A stretch of 64,000 bases of DNA, taken from assembly GCF_900168125.1 (NCBI RefSeq), contig NZ_FUZF01000001.1:434001-498000 (forward strand), given 5' to 3'. Every line of letters begins with the position of its first letter. Positions within the stretch are counted from its first letter, which is position 1. The notes beneath the pieces are model-generated. The model did not search any database and was not told the DNA's origin. It was given only the letters and a program-made list of their open reading frames with translations. The stretch is from Sphingobacterium nematocida (lineage in GTDB: Bacteria; Bacteroidota; Bacteroidia; Sphingobacteriales; Sphingobacteriaceae). Positions 1-8,793 of the stretch are shown piece after piece. The position numbers and the translations under genes were made by a program.

Positions 1-393
1 GTCGTTGTTCAGCAATCTAATAATTACATAATTATTAGCAGATGGGTTCAATGGATTTGCTTTCCACCTAATCGTAATCGGTAATTCAAAATATCCCGGT
101 TTGAACACAAGCTCTGATCTATTGGACAGCACCTCGAAATCTACTCCTTCTTTCAAACCATCTCCAACAATGATTTCATACTGAAGCTTGATTGGTTCAT
201 ACTGGAGCTTGGTACTGAAAAAGACTTTATAATCGACAACCTCATTGCGACTAGCCTGTACATTGATCTCAGATGCCTGCGCTACATGTATATAGAAAAA
301 GGGGTGATCATAGGGTTTTACTAACTCTTTGTTACAGCTTATCATCATCACTGATAATAGCAACACAACTATAACGCGACTTATTTTTTTCAT
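1..393 (-). CDS. SusD-associated lipoprotein, 3' end outside window
   Basis: The reading frame runs from ATG at 393 leftward off the window edge, giving 131 visible codons. The N-terminus (MKKISRVIVVLLLSVMMISC) is a lipoprotein signal with a lipobox Cys at residue 20. The visible part after it looks like an all-beta, Calx-beta or DUF1735-like fold, with a phrase of the type EGVDFEVL...ELVFKPG. It starts 4 bp after the SusD stop, so it is the next gene of the sigma/FecR/SusC/SusD operon. Such third proteins are usually surface-exposed glycan- or ligand-binding lipoproteins. That role is inferred from position; the C-terminal part, where a binding or hydrolase domain would lie, is not visible. 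Confidence 0.8.
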   Translation of the reverse strand, partial: MKKISRVIVVLLLSVMMISCNKELVKPYDHPFFYIHVAQASEINVQASRNEVVDYKVFFSTKLQYEPIKLQYEIIVGDGLKEGVDFEVLSNRSELVFKPGYFELPITIRWKANPLNPSANNYVIIRLLNND

Positions 394-397
394 CTTA

Positions 398-1843
398 TTA
401 ATTATTTACGGTAGGGTTAGGTATTATTAAATCATTAGCATCCAACTCTCTCTTTGGAATCGGCATGATAAATAGATCATTCGGATAACTCAGCTTACAA
501 ACCGGAGAAGTACAACCTGTGCCACGATCTAATGACTCTTTATAACGCATAATGTCAAAGATACGCTGTCCTTCAAACCCTAGTTCTTTTCTACGTTCCA
601 ACTTGATCTGTTGTAAAAGTTCGTCCGGAGAAGTATAACTTATTGTGACAGACTGAGGCGAAACATTGTAGGCACGAGCACGTATCTGCTTGATATCCGC
701 GACAGCTAAGTCATACTGTTTGCTGTGGAAATAGGCCTCAGCCCTATTCAGGAACATTTCTGAAGAACGAACGACCTTAAATACGATAGGAACATTAGCT
801 TCAACAACGCCATCATATTGGGCATATTTCAGTGATAGATAGGATTTAGATCTTTCGTCAAATCCAAACATAGACTTACGAATATCCTGATCATCAAACA
901 AATCAATATAAGAAGGTCGAACGGCACCTATGGACTCTACACCGAAATAGAAAATGTTTATCGAGTTGGGGCGTAATTTGGTCAGATTGAATTGCCAAAT
1001 TACCTCTGCATTAATACTCGAAAAATCTTTCCGTTGCGCTGTAGCTCTAAACATATCCATATACTCACTTGGTTTAGCTAGTGGGTATTTTCCTCCATCC
1101 AATACCTCTGTAGCATATTTGATAGAATTATCATAATCGCCCATGTAAAGGTATATACGGGATAATAGCGCTTTGGCTGCATCTGCAGAGGCAAATACGC
1201 GCTCTTTCTTGGTCGAGCCCAGGGCTTCGATTCCAAATTTTAAATCGGAAATAATCTGTTCGTAAGTCGCTTTCATTGAAGCTCTAGACATTTTCACGCC
1301 AGGTTTGGGGGTAACTAAGGGTATGGGGATGCCGAGATGGGAAGCATCAGCTGTATAGGTATAATGCTGGGCATAAATATTTGATAATGCAAAAAACATT
1401 AAACCCCGAAGTATATGCGCCTCTCCTTCTATCATTTTTATACGAGCTAAGTCAACTCCCCCTTTGTCGCGAATGGGGTCTGCTGCGTTAATAACATTAT
1501 TGATATTATTGATAGCTGCGTATCCTTCACGCCACAAACCTAGCGTCGGCCCTACGTTCTCCTGATCGTAACTGTAATTGTATTCATTTAACAACAGATT
1601 GGACCCCGTAACGGTATTTCGAATCACGTCGTCCGCCCGTAAGTCTCCGTATATCGAGTATTCGGACTCGAAGTAATCTCCTGCCAAACGATAACTGCCT
1701 ATTAAGGCATCAGACATGCCCTGTACATCCTGAAACATCTGCTCCGCCCCTAGCTGTCCGATAGGTTCGACCTCTAAAAAGCTTTTGCCACAAGAACTAA
1801 GGCTTAGTGCACAAGCTAAAATGGTATATTTTATTATTTTCAT
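398..1843 (-). CDS. RagB/SusD family nutrient-uptake outer membrane lipoprotein
   Basis: 481 aa, the usual SusD length. The signal peptide ends in the lipobox LSSC, so the mature protein is a lipoprotein, expected on the cell surface as the lid of the SusC barrel. Typical SusD features are the N-terminal SFLEVEP phrase, the TPR-like helical core (EGEAHILRGLMFFALSNIYAQHY near residue 140) and the C-terminal ERRKELGFEGQRIFDIMRY phrase. It lies 16 bp downstream of the SusC gene and is surely co-transcribed. The substrate cannot be read from sequence: no glycoside hydrolase or protease gene is visible in the operon within this window. Confidence 0.95.
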   Translation of the reverse strand: MKIIKYTILACALSLSSCGKSFLEVEPIGQLGAEQMFQDVQGMSDALIGSYRLAGDYFESEYSIYGDLRADDVIRNTVTGSNLLLNEYNYSYDQENVGPTLGLWREGYAAINNINNVINAADPIRDKGGVDLARIKMIEGEAHILRGLMFFALSNIYAQHYTYTADASHLGIPIPLVTPKPGVKMSRASMKATYEQIISDLKFGIEALGSTKKERVFASADAAKALLSRIYLYMGDYDNSIKYATEVLDGGKYPLAKPSEYMDMFRATAQRKDFSSINAEVIWQFNLTKLRPNSINIFYFGVESIGAVRPSYIDLFDDQDIRKSMFGFDERSKSYLSLKYAQYDGVVEANVPIVFKVVRSSEMFLNRAEAYFHSKQYDLAVADIKQIRARAYNVSPQSVTISYTSPDELLQQIKLERRKELGFEGQRIFDIMRYKESLDRGTGCTSPVCKLSYPNDLFIMPIPKRELDANDLIIPNPTVNN

Positions 1844-1859
1844 GAATTTATCTCCTTAT

Positions 1860-4800
1860 TTAAAATCTAACACTAACCGAGAACGAATAATTTGAGATAC
1901 GAGAATTGGAATCAAACATCTCCGCATAGGTATTATATAGGTATTTCGTGTCTTTTAGGAATTCGAAACCTTCCATGTTTTGAAAACTCCTCGCTGTCCC
2001 TTTTTTTCCAGAATAGGGACTCCATAATGCCAGTTTACTAGCCATGGCTGTAAATGTCATATTTGACAGCTTTATTCTCTCTACGATATGCTGAGGCAAT
2101 CGGTAACTCAATGATACATTATCTAAGGCTAAATATGTCTTGTCCAACAAATAACGCGACGAAGTCATAATAGAGGAATTGGATATATTGGACAATCGAG
2201 GTTCTGAAGACAAATAACCAGGCAAATACCAAGCGTTAAGAACATTGATGGATTGATTGCCATCTAAAATATTGAGTCCATCCTGACCAATACTTCTTCC
2301 CATCTGATCGAGGGTATAGCCTCCTTTACTGTATTTGATAAATATTGAAAGAGCGAAATCACCATATGTGAAATTATTGGTCAAACCTCCATAAAAATTG
2401 GGGGTTGGATTGCCAACAATAACGCGGTTATTGGTATTAAATGTTTTTGTAATATTACCGTTGGCATCGTACCACATAGGATCCCCAGTTGAAGGGTCTA
2501 CGCCCGCCCATCGAACTAGATAAAATGACTTTGAGTTGTACCCCTCACGCATAATCGAATTACCGGAAGAAATATCAACGCCTTCAGAAAGCTTCAATAC
2601 TTTATTTCTATTTGAGGATATAATTGCTGTAGCATTCCAACTAAATTTCCCAAAATTAACGCCATTAGACTTTACCGTCAACTCTAGCCCCTGATTTTGT
2701 ACCTTGCCGACATTCTGATATACGCTTCGGAATCCGCCAACCATTGATACATAGCTGTCGTCAATCATATCGTGTGTAATATTGTTATAATACTCTAGCG
2801 CTATATTGAATTTATTGAATAGACCAAAATCAAGTCCGGTATTGAACATATTGGTGTTCTCCCACTTTAACCCCGGATTGACACCCCGTGTCATGATGGC
2901 ACCTGCATGCCCGCCATAGCTATTATCTTCTTGATAAGCATAAACCCCATTAGCATAAGAAGAAGAAAACCGGGAATTCCCGTTATTACCATAGGAAGCT
3001 TTGATTTTCAGAAAGTCAACTATTTCATTTTCTGGCCAAAAAGATTCGTTATGCACCGTCCATGCCGCCCCTAAAGATTTGAAAGTTCCCCATTTGACAT
3101 CTCTTCCAAAATTGGACGAGCCATCTTTACGCATAGTCACATCTAGCGCATAACGACCTCCGTAAACATAACCGACACGTCCAAAATAACTTAATTCTGT
3201 GTTCTTAGCTCGGGAAGTGGTACCTGTACGATTGTCTTCAGCAACAAAACTGACCTGGCGTATATTATCGTTAGGAAAACCACTGCCTTTGGCAGATACT
3301 GAGTTTCGGTCTACTTGCCGTGCCTCTGTACCTATCATAACGTCAAATTCGCCGCCAAATATAGATTTATTATAGCCCAGAATATTAGATGACATCAAAT
3401 TGATTACTTGGTTTTGATTTCTATAAGCTATCCCGCTGGACGAAGCCCCTGTATGATTATACATGGAGAGATATCTATCTTCATTGACGGAAGAAATGTC
3501 AAAACCATTGCGATTTACAAAGCTTAGCCCATCTAACAGGCGTAGACTAAACCCGAAATTACCCATGATCCAAACCGCTTTTTGTTTATGATCATTTTGA
3601 TCGGCCAATCCTGGCATATATTGTAGCAATCGGCCATTAGGGTCGCGCTCTATGTACTCACCACGGCGTCCAAAAGGTTCAATCAAAGGGGAGTATTGAT
3701 AGAAGGATGATCCAGGATTAAACAACTTGTCGGCAGTATATGCCGCTGTCACCCCTCCATTAAGACTTAATATACGACTGATGTCGGTAGATATTGTTGT
3801 ACGTAGTGAATACCGCTTTGTAGTATTACCTATGGTCATTGATTTTTGATCGAACACATTTCCTGATAAGTAGTACGATGTGTTCTCTTTGGCCCCTGAC
3901 ACGCTGATATTGTGCTGCAAAGTCGTTCCGGTACGGTAATAGTAGTCTGGCCAGTAGGTATTCACCCTAGGGTCAATATTACCTAACTGGTCTTCTAGTC
4001 CCATCCTTTTGACAATAGAAAGATACTGAGGACCATCTAAGTACCTAAAGTTTGTTTTAGACCGGTTATCAAAACCGCCACGAAAAGAATAGTTTAATTG
4101 AGGGGTTCCTTTACCTCGTTTGGTCGTTACCAAGATAACACCATTGGAACCATTTGCCCCATAAATCGTCGTAGCACTCGCATCTTTTAATACGGTGACC
4201 GACTCGATATCATTCAGATCCAAATAGGTTAAAGGGCTAATACTGACTTCTACACCAGGTATAGCATTGGTCGTGCTTCCTGTATACAGAGGTACCCCAT
4301 CGATAACCCAGAGTGGCTCATTAGAAGTCGCGCCACCTAGTGCTGAAGCATCACCACGTACACGAGTGCTGAAACGAGGCCGAGCGGAACTATTGGTTCC
4401 TCCATCCTGAGATTGGAACTCTACCCCAGGTACTATCCCCTCTAGTAGGGCATCCAAACGCAATGCTGGTTTGTTCTCGAAATCTTTGGATGTAACCATG
4501 TAGGCACTACCTGTTTGATTTTCCCGGACTTCTTTTTTGCCGTAAGCTGTGACGATAACCTCATCCAAATAAGAAGTACTTTTCTCTAATACAATCTTAC
4601 CATTCGAAAGTAAAGTCTCCGCTTTGATTGTCTGAGAAACATACCCTACATAGGAAATAGTAATCGGTGTTCCTTTGGGAACGACCAATTTAAACTCCCC
4701 GTTATTATTGGTAGTAACGCTTTTATTGCGTGTTTTGGCTAAAAGAGAGACTCCTGATTCGGTTCTTAAAGCTCCGCCTTCTAAATCATCCAAGTAAACT

Positions 4801-5186
4801 TTACCAAAGACTGTGATGTCTTCTAATTGTTTCTCTTTTTTATTTGTCAAGGTCACGGTTTTATTGACAATGGAGTAGTCTACATTTAATTGTGTAGCCA
4901 GGTTTGCCAGAGCCTTGTCTATGTTTTCAGCATCTAGGTCTAAATTAATAGACCGACCGTTGGCCAAGATTTTTGAATCATAGATAAACGAGTAACCGGA
5001 CTGTTCTTCAATCTGTTGTAACACAGTCTTGACGGGCTGATTTCGGACATTCAACTGAATCCGTTGGGCAAATGTGCTTGCCGATGTAAGGGTGACCATA
5101 CCTATCGTCAACAAAGTCGTGACTCGGATAGGTAAGAGATCTGCTTTAAGAAAGGTTGATCGCTTTCTAAAACAAGAATTATTCAT
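1860..5186 (-). CDS. SusC/RagA family TonB-linked outer membrane transporter with STN domain
   Basis: 1108 aa. After a signal region (about residues 1-40) comes an STN (secretin/TonB N-terminal) domain, about residues 43-115, which marks transducers that signal to a FecR anti-sigma factor. It is followed by a carboxypeptidase-regulatory-like beta domain (about 125-200, ending in GYVSQTIKAE), a TonB box region (DEVIVTAYGKK), the plug (WVIDGVPL, NGVILVTTKRGKG) and a 22-strand-type barrel ending in the aromatic SFSVSVRF. It lies 20 bp after the FecR stop. The STN domain and the FecR/sigma neighbours together imply substrate-triggered autoinduction across both membranes. The ligand is unknown. 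Confidence 0.96.
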   Translation of the reverse strand: MNNSCFRKRSTFLKADLLPIRVTTLLTIGMVTLTSASTFAQRIQLNVRNQPVKTVLQQIEEQSGYSFIYDSKILANGRSINLDLDAENIDKALANLATQLNVDYSIVNKTVTLTNKKEKQLEDITVFGKVYLDDLEGGALRTESGVSLLAKTRNKSVTTNNNGEFKLVVPKGTPITISYVGYVSQTIKAETLLSNGKIVLEKSTSYLDEVIVTAYGKKEVRENQTGSAYMVTSKDFENKPALRLDALLEGIVPGVEFQSQDGGTNSSARPRFSTRVRGDASALGGATSNEPLWVIDGVPLYTGSTTNAIPGVEVSISPLTYLDLNDIESVTVLKDASATTIYGANGSNGVILVTTKRGKGTPQLNYSFRGGFDNRSKTNFRYLDGPQYLSIVKRMGLEDQLGNIDPRVNTYWPDYYYRTGTTLQHNISVSGAKENTSYYLSGNVFDQKSMTIGNTTKRYSLRTTISTDISRILSLNGGVTAAYTADKLFNPGSSFYQYSPLIEPFGRRGEYIERDPNGRLLQYMPGLADQNDHKQKAVWIMGNFGFSLRLLDGLSFVNRNGFDISSVNEDRYLSMYNHTGASSSGIAYRNQNQVINLMSSNILGYNKSIFGGEFDVMIGTEARQVDRNSVSAKGSGFPNDNIRQVSFVAEDNRTGTTSRAKNTELSYFGRVGYVYGGRYALDVTMRKDGSSNFGRDVKWGTFKSLGAAWTVHNESFWPENEIVDFLKIKASYGNNGNSRFSSSYANGVYAYQEDNSYGGHAGAIMTRGVNPGLKWENTNMFNTGLDFGLFNKFNIALEYYNNITHDMIDDSYVSMVGGFRSVYQNVGKVQNQGLELTVKSNGVNFGKFSWNATAIISSNRNKVLKLSEGVDISSGNSIMREGYNSKSFYLVRWAGVDPSTGDPMWYDANGNITKTFNTNNRVIVGNPTPNFYGGLTNNFTYGDFALSIFIKYSKGGYTLDQMGRSIGQDGLNILDGNQSINVLNAWYLPGYLSSEPRLSNISNSSIMTSSRYLLDKTYLALDNVSLSYRLPQHIVERIKLSNMTFTAMASKLALWSPYSGKKGTARSFQNMEGFEFLKDTKYLYNTYAEMFDSNSRISNYSFSVSVRF

Positions 5187-5206
5187 ACGTGTTAAAATAT
5201 TGGAAG

Positions 5207-6271
5207 TTAATTATTATTAAATTTGACCTGCATCACGTTATCCTTTAACTGATACTGGGCTTGGGTTAGATTTCCTAAGATCAATTGTAAATCTTTGAGT
5301 TCGGTACCGCGCGGAATCTTTCCGGAAATCATTAAATCCGGAATTCTATTTTTGAAAACTATTTTAAGGCCATACCACCGTCCAAGTTGTTGCAATACCT
5401 CTTCGACCTGTTCGTTGTCAAACTCAAAATTGAGTTGACGCCAGCCTACATTTGGAATGACTTCTTCGGACCTGACCGCAATATTTCCGGCTGTATTGTA
5501 CGCTATGTCATTAGGTTTTAAAACCTGTAGCTCATCGTCACTCTGTAAACGTATACTCCCCTCGATCAATGAGGTGACTATCTGTTTTTGATTTGGATAG
5601 GCTTTAATATTAAACTTGGTACCTAGAACCTCGACTCTTTGACCCTTGGAAGCCACAATAAAGCCGCGTCCAGCAATCTTGCTCACGTCGAAAAATGCCT
5701 CTCCTTCGAGATAGACAACCCGATTCTGACCTGTTCTAAAATCGTCTGCAAGGTGTATTTTCGTACCGGCATTTAAAGAGACCTTAGAGCCGTCTGGTAG
5801 TTGAATTTTAATAAATTGAGCCTCACCCGTAGATATATCACCTATTTTGTCCCCATTATTCAATTCCTTTAAATTGACGTATTTGGATGTGTCTAAAAAA
5901 TCGGCGACCGAAGTATTGATGGTTACATGATCAAAGGCATTGCCTCCGAGTTTTACGGCGTTGGATAGTTCTAATGGTTTTTCATTGGTGCCGCTGTAAT
6001 AAAAGAACGCAAAAGACGATGCTCCTACTATGGCGAATGCTGCTGCAATACGAATAAATCGTCTGCTATCCCAACGACGTACTTTACGCTTACCTTCGAT
6101 TTTGTCCCATATCGACTGATGTAATGTCTCGACATCTCCCAGTCCATCTACTTTGGTCTGTGTATCATCCCAAGTGTGATACCACTTTAAAAACAAAGAT
6201 TTCTCGTCTTCTGTAGCGTTCCCAGCATTTATCTTCGCCAAAATTTTCTTTATTTCTTCATCTTTTAGCAT
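5207..6271 (-). CDS. FecR family anti-sigma factor
   Basis: 354 aa from the ATG at 6271 (MLKDEEIKKI). An upstream in-frame ATG at 6316 would add a Cys-rich 15-residue tail unlike this family and was not used. The cytoplasmic N-terminus (about 1-75) holds the anti-sigma region, with one membrane segment at about residues 78-95 (IRIAAAFAIVGASSFAFFYY). The periplasmic FecR domain follows (LPDGSKVSLNAGTKI, VYLEGEAFFDVSK, VLGTKFNIKAYP), then a C-terminal STN-like region that contacts the SusC STN domain. It sits between the sigma gene (63 bp apart) and susC. In this family the protein holds the partner sigma factor inactive until SusC signals. Confidence 0.94.
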   Translation of the reverse strand: MLKDEEIKKILAKINAGNATEDEKSLFLKWYHTWDDTQTKVDGLGDVETLHQSIWDKIEGKRKVRRWDSRRFIRIAAAFAIVGASSFAFFYYSGTNEKPLELSNAVKLGGNAFDHVTINTSVADFLDTSKYVNLKELNNGDKIGDISTGEAQFIKIQLPDGSKVSLNAGTKIHLADDFRTGQNRVVYLEGEAFFDVSKIAGRGFIVASKGQRVEVLGTKFNIKAYPNQKQIVTSLIEGSIRLQSDDELQVLKPNDIAYNTAGNIAVRSEEVIPNVGWRQLNFEFDNEQVEEVLQQLGRWYGLKIVFKNRIPDLMISGKIPRGTELKDLQLILGNLTQAQYQLKDNVMQVKFNNN

Positions 6272-6334
6272 ACAGTCATGGTTTGTTGTATATAGATATG
6301 TACAACAACTCGGCAAGTACGCACGACTTTTTTT

Positions 6335-6910
6335 TTAAAAAATCACAAAAAAATTAAGATTATTTACAAACTTTCGCAATACTTTCAGGGCTTTGCTTAA
6401 TTGATTCTCAACTGTACGGGGTGAAATATTTAACTTTTCGGCTATTTCTCGACTGTTTAGATTTTCATTTCTAGAGTAGTTAAATATGATCTTAGTCTTT
6501 TCGGGGAGACGCTCGACTTCAGCCTGAAGCAAGTCCTTCAAAAACTTGGCTTCCAGCACCTCATCAAGGTCAAGGTCTTCGACTCGGTCCAATACTCCAA
6601 AACCGGTGGAATCCAAAGAATCATAACGAGCGGATTTATGATACTCTTTAATAATAGCAAATTTACATGCCTGATATAGATAAGATTCAATATTCTGAAT
6701 GGAGCTCAATTCCCTATGGTTCCAGAGCGACATAAAGATATCCTGCACAATATCTTGTGCAACGTCCATGTTATGAATCCTATTATGACAAATGACAAAA
6801 ACTTTATCCCAATAGCGATTATAAAGCTCGCGGAAAGCTTTTTCATCTTTGCTTTGAATGCGTCTTTGTAATTCGATATTACTAAGCGTAATATAGTTGT
6901 TCTGCTGCAT
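6335..6910 (-). CDS. ECF RNA polymerase sigma factor (Bacteroidota FecR-linked type)
   Basis: 191 aa from ATG at 6910. An in-frame ATG at 6928 lies inside the likely -7 element (6926-6933), so the later start is preferred. Region sigma2 covers about residues 20-90 (AFRELYNRYWDKVF, DIVQDIFMSLW). Region sigma4 covers about 125-180 (LPEKTKIIFNYSR, SREIAEKLNISPRTVENQLSKALKVLRKF) with a clear helix-turn-helix. It is the first gene of the operon and is expected to direct transcription of the FecR/SusC/SusD genes behind it. Regulation by the FecR protein next door is inferred from family precedent. Confidence 0.95.
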   Translation of the reverse strand: MQQNNYITLSNIELQRRIQSKDEKAFRELYNRYWDKVFVICHNRIHNMDVAQDIVQDIFMSLWNHRELSSIQNIESYLYQACKFAIIKEYHKSARYDSLDSTGFGVLDRVEDLDLDEVLEAKFLKDLLQAEVERLPEKTKIIFNYSRNENLNSREIAEKLNISPRTVENQLSKALKVLRKFVNNLNFFVIF

Positions 6911-6925
6911 CTTATTCAACTCACA

Positions 6926-6933
6926 CAAAATTA
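6926..6933 (-). promoter_or_regulatory. Candidate -7 element TAATTTTG of the sigma/FecR/SusCD operon
   Basis: On the minus strand TAATTTTG matches the Bacteroidota TAnnTTTG element exactly and lies 15 nt before the ATG at 6910. No good TTG is visible 17-20 nt upstream, so strength or dependence on another sigma factor is uncertain. Confidence 0.5.
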
Positions 6934-7070
6934 GTAATTAAAACTTCATTTTTTTTAACTAGCTGATATTAAAACGAAACAACATGCAGCTGATTTAACA
7001 AATCCAGCAAAAACAAGCAAAAACCTTCGTCAAGAAGATTCTGAAAAGTTAGGTAGCGTAATAACAAGTG

Positions 7071-7206
7071 AATGTAACCTTTATATTATTATGACAATCT
7101 GATATAATATCGGCATAGGAATTGACGTTATATCGGTATTCATAATTTAGGTTAATAATTGGTTAGTTAAAAATACCTGAAGCTCCCCGCTTTAGGTATT
7201 TTTTTT
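7071..7206 (+). ncRNA. Family-1 dispersed small-RNA element, copy 1
   Basis: The conserved upstream block starts at 7071 (AATGTAACC) and includes TATCGGCATAGG. Candidate promoter: TTG at 7122-7124, 18 nt, TAATTTAG at 7143-7150. The predicted RNA starts near 7155 with the invariant AATAATTGGTTAGTTAA stretch. It ends in an intrinsic terminator: arms at 7172-7183 and 7189-7200, loop TCCCC at 7184-7188, then T6. Relative to the other copies the right arm carries C to T (GCTTTAG), which keeps pairing as a G-U wobble. It lies between the 5' ends of the sigma and the 3' end of the tetR gene, so it cannot be the terminator of a + strand gene here. It therefore looks like an autonomous transcription unit. 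Confidence 0.7.
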
Positions 7207-7431
7207 GTAGGGTCTAACAATACTTATATTGCTACTTCCGGCTCCAAGACATGAAGAAACCCTCCGTAGTAATCAACCAGATAGAGCTATTCTAGGAAAC
7301 GAAACGGTTGTGAAGGTATGGTTTTGATTAGTGATCCTCATCCTCGATAAGGAAACTGTACTGGCAGCTATCATTCACACGAGTATGATGCTGCACTAGT
7401 TTCTATTTGCTAATACCCTAATACGGGCTGC
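7207..7431. other. Intergenic stretch with no recognisable gene
   Basis: No reading frame with recognisable content and no repeat shared with the rest of the window were seen here. The flanks are the copy-1 RNA element and the tetR stop. The 6934-7070 stretch on the other side of the element is equally featureless apart from the sigma-gene promoter. Confidence 0.5.
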
Positions 7432-8019
7432 CTATCGTGATTTTTTGCAATGGGGAGAAAGTATAGAGAGCATGGTGGAAACGAAATCCCGCTTTGCCTC
7501 CTCTCCGGTATACTGCTTGAACAGTGCATTGTGGGATATCCAAAAGTCGCCGACGATAAATAGTTTTTTTACCAGCTGCTCCTCCTCCAGATCGTCGAGC
7601 GGAAGCAAAACACCTTGATCTTGAAGGTTTCGTAACCATGTTTTAAATTGTCCCTCGCGCTTCGCAATCAATTTCGCGTAGTCGTTTTTTATTTCGGGGA
7701 TCCAGATACTGATCTCCACAAAATGGATAAATAAGAAACGGAATTTGTCTACCTGCTCGTATACAAGCTCTAATGTGGAGGTTAGATCTTCGAGACGTTC
7801 CATTGGAAGCTCCTGCACCTCATCGACAATGCCATCATACCAGTCGGTGAGCTGCCGGAAAAGCGCAATGACAATATCTTCGGTATGTTTAAAGTGATAA
7901 TGAAGATTGCCCGGACTGATGGACATCGAACTGGCTATATGTCTGGTTGTGGTATTTCGGATTCCGTTTTCGTTGAAAAGGTTCCTCGCGGCATCCAATA
8001 TCTTATCGCTGGTGTTCAT
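7432..8019 (-). CDS. TetR/AcrR family transcriptional regulator
   Basis: 195 aa. The N-terminal helix-turn-helix covers residues 1-50 (KILDAARNLFNENG, TTTRHIASSMSISPGNLHYHF). The C-terminal helical region is of the kind that binds a small ligand or forms the dimer. The gene is divergent from the small membrane-protein genes at 8090-8649, and a perfect 28-bp palindrome lies in between (8024-8051). That palindrome covers its own -7 element, so autoregulation and control of the divergent genes are likely. The ATG lies only 4 nt after the -7 element TAATTTTG, so the mRNA may be leaderless. The ligand is unknown. Confidence 0.92.
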   Translation of the reverse strand: MNTSDKILDAARNLFNENGIRNTTTRHIASSMSISPGNLHYHFKHTEDIVIALFRQLTDWYDGIVDEVQELPMERLEDLTSTLELVYEQVDKFRFLFIHFVEISIWIPEIKNDYAKLIAKREGQFKTWLRNLQDQGVLLPLDDLEEEQLVKKLFIVGDFWISHNALFKQYTGEEAKRDFVSTMLSILSPHCKKSR

Positions 8020-8023
8020 AGTA

Positions 8024-8051
8024 CAAAATTAGAACAATTGTTCTAATTTTG
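8024..8051. promoter_or_regulatory. 28-bp perfect palindrome, probable TetR operator
   Basis: The left arm CAAAATTAGAACAA and the right arm TTGTTCTAATTTTG are exact reverse complements with no spacer. The site contains TAATTTTG on both strands, a full match to the Bacteroidota -7 element. A dimer bound here would therefore block transcription of tetR and could block the divergent genes. The assignment to the adjacent TetR protein is inferred from position. Confidence 0.85.
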
Positions 8052-8063
8052 CGTTAAATATTG

Positions 8064-8071
8064 TAATTTTG
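8064..8071 (+). promoter_or_regulatory. Candidate -7 element for the membrane-protein genes
   Basis: TAATTTTG is an exact TAnnTTTG match, 18 nt before the ATG at 8090. The nearest TTG (8038-8040) is 23 nt upstream and lies in the centre of the TetR palindrome, which would make this promoter repressible. Confidence 0.45.
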
Positions 8072-8089
8072 CCACAAATAGTTGCTGTT

Positions 8090-8275
8090 ATGACAAAGAA
8101 CTCAGGAAGTTGGTTATCGAGAAATATTTACGAAATACGGCAAACGTTATTTGCCCCGGATCCAAATGATTCGCCCTTAAAAAAGAAACAGAAAGCCGTT
8201 GGTTGGTACATGTTCTTAATCTTACTACTATGTGGAGGCTTAGCTATGCTTATCGCGGTTTCTTTCGTTCATTAG
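8090..8275 (+). CDS. Small single-span membrane protein of unknown function
   Basis: 61 aa starting MTKNSGSWLSRN. An earlier in-frame ATG at 8069 lies inside the likely promoter and was rejected. A hydrophilic, Lys-rich N-terminal part (SPLKKKQKAVGWY) precedes one strong membrane helix (MFLILLLCGGLAMLIAVSFV) ending three residues from the C-terminus. That suggests an N-in tail-anchored topology. It overlaps the following frame by up to 73 bp and is probably co-transcribed with it under TetR control. No family is recognised. Confidence 0.6.
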   Translation: MTKNSGSWLSRNIYEIRQTLFAPDPNDSPLKKKQKAVGWYMFLILLLCGGLAMLIAVSFVH

Positions 8276-8649
8276 TATACCTAGTAGACGACTGTTATTT
8301 CCAATTCTATTGTATCAGTTGGTTTTTGATCCGTTTTACTAGAATTTCCGGACACCCGATTCCAGTTCTGAACAACTGGTTAACGGATTTTGTATTCGTA
8401 CCGCTGATTATCCATGTAGCTCAATCGCTAAGTCTTTGCATACTGGGGACCTCCAAACCATACCGCTATCCCCTATTTCAAATCCTCCTGATCCCGGTTT
8501 TAACCGCTTACATCTTTGAGTATATCATGCCACGAGCTACGCATCACCATACGGCAGATATCTGGGATATTGTCTGTTATTTTGCGGGCGGCTTTTTCTA
8601 TCGCTTTATTCATCAACGCTACTCGATAAAAAAGTATAGTCAGGTATAG
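8203..8649 (+). CDS. Small polytopic membrane protein (VanZ-like or 'magnesium citrate transporter-like')
   Basis: 148 aa in the longest frame; the true start is probably further in, because the first 30 residues overlap the preceding gene and look unlike this family. The core shows about four membrane helices: CISWFLIRF, LTDFVFVPLIIHVAQSL, FQILLIPVLTAYIFEYIM and DIWDIVCYFAGGFFY. The phrases LNNWLTDF and HTADIWDIVCYFAGG resemble a family of about 130-residue Bacteroidota proteins often annotated as magnesium citrate secondary transporters, a label with little experimental support. It is likely in one operon with the upstream small membrane protein. Function unknown. Confidence 0.6.
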   Translation: MVHVLNLTTMWRLSYAYRGFFRSLVYLVDDCYFQFYCISWFLIRFTRISGHPIPVLNNWLTDFVFVPLIIHVAQSLSLCILGTSKPYRYPLFQILLIPVLTAYIFEYIMPRATHHHTADIWDIVCYFAGGFFYRFIHQRYSIKKYSQV

Positions 8650-8793
8650 AGCGCGGCCTGCCACACCTCCCATCCCATATCCCAGTTCTTGTGTCCAAGC
8701 ATCAGCCAACTCAAGCTCGATATAAAGATAACATTTTGAAATAACTAAAATAATTAGTGATTTCATTCGAAATCATTATAAGCTCTCAGGATT

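Noticed and set aside
8500..8766. Minus-strand 88-codon frame over the small membrane-protein gene
   Set aside because: The opposite strand encodes a plausible four-helix membrane protein; this frame has no matching features.
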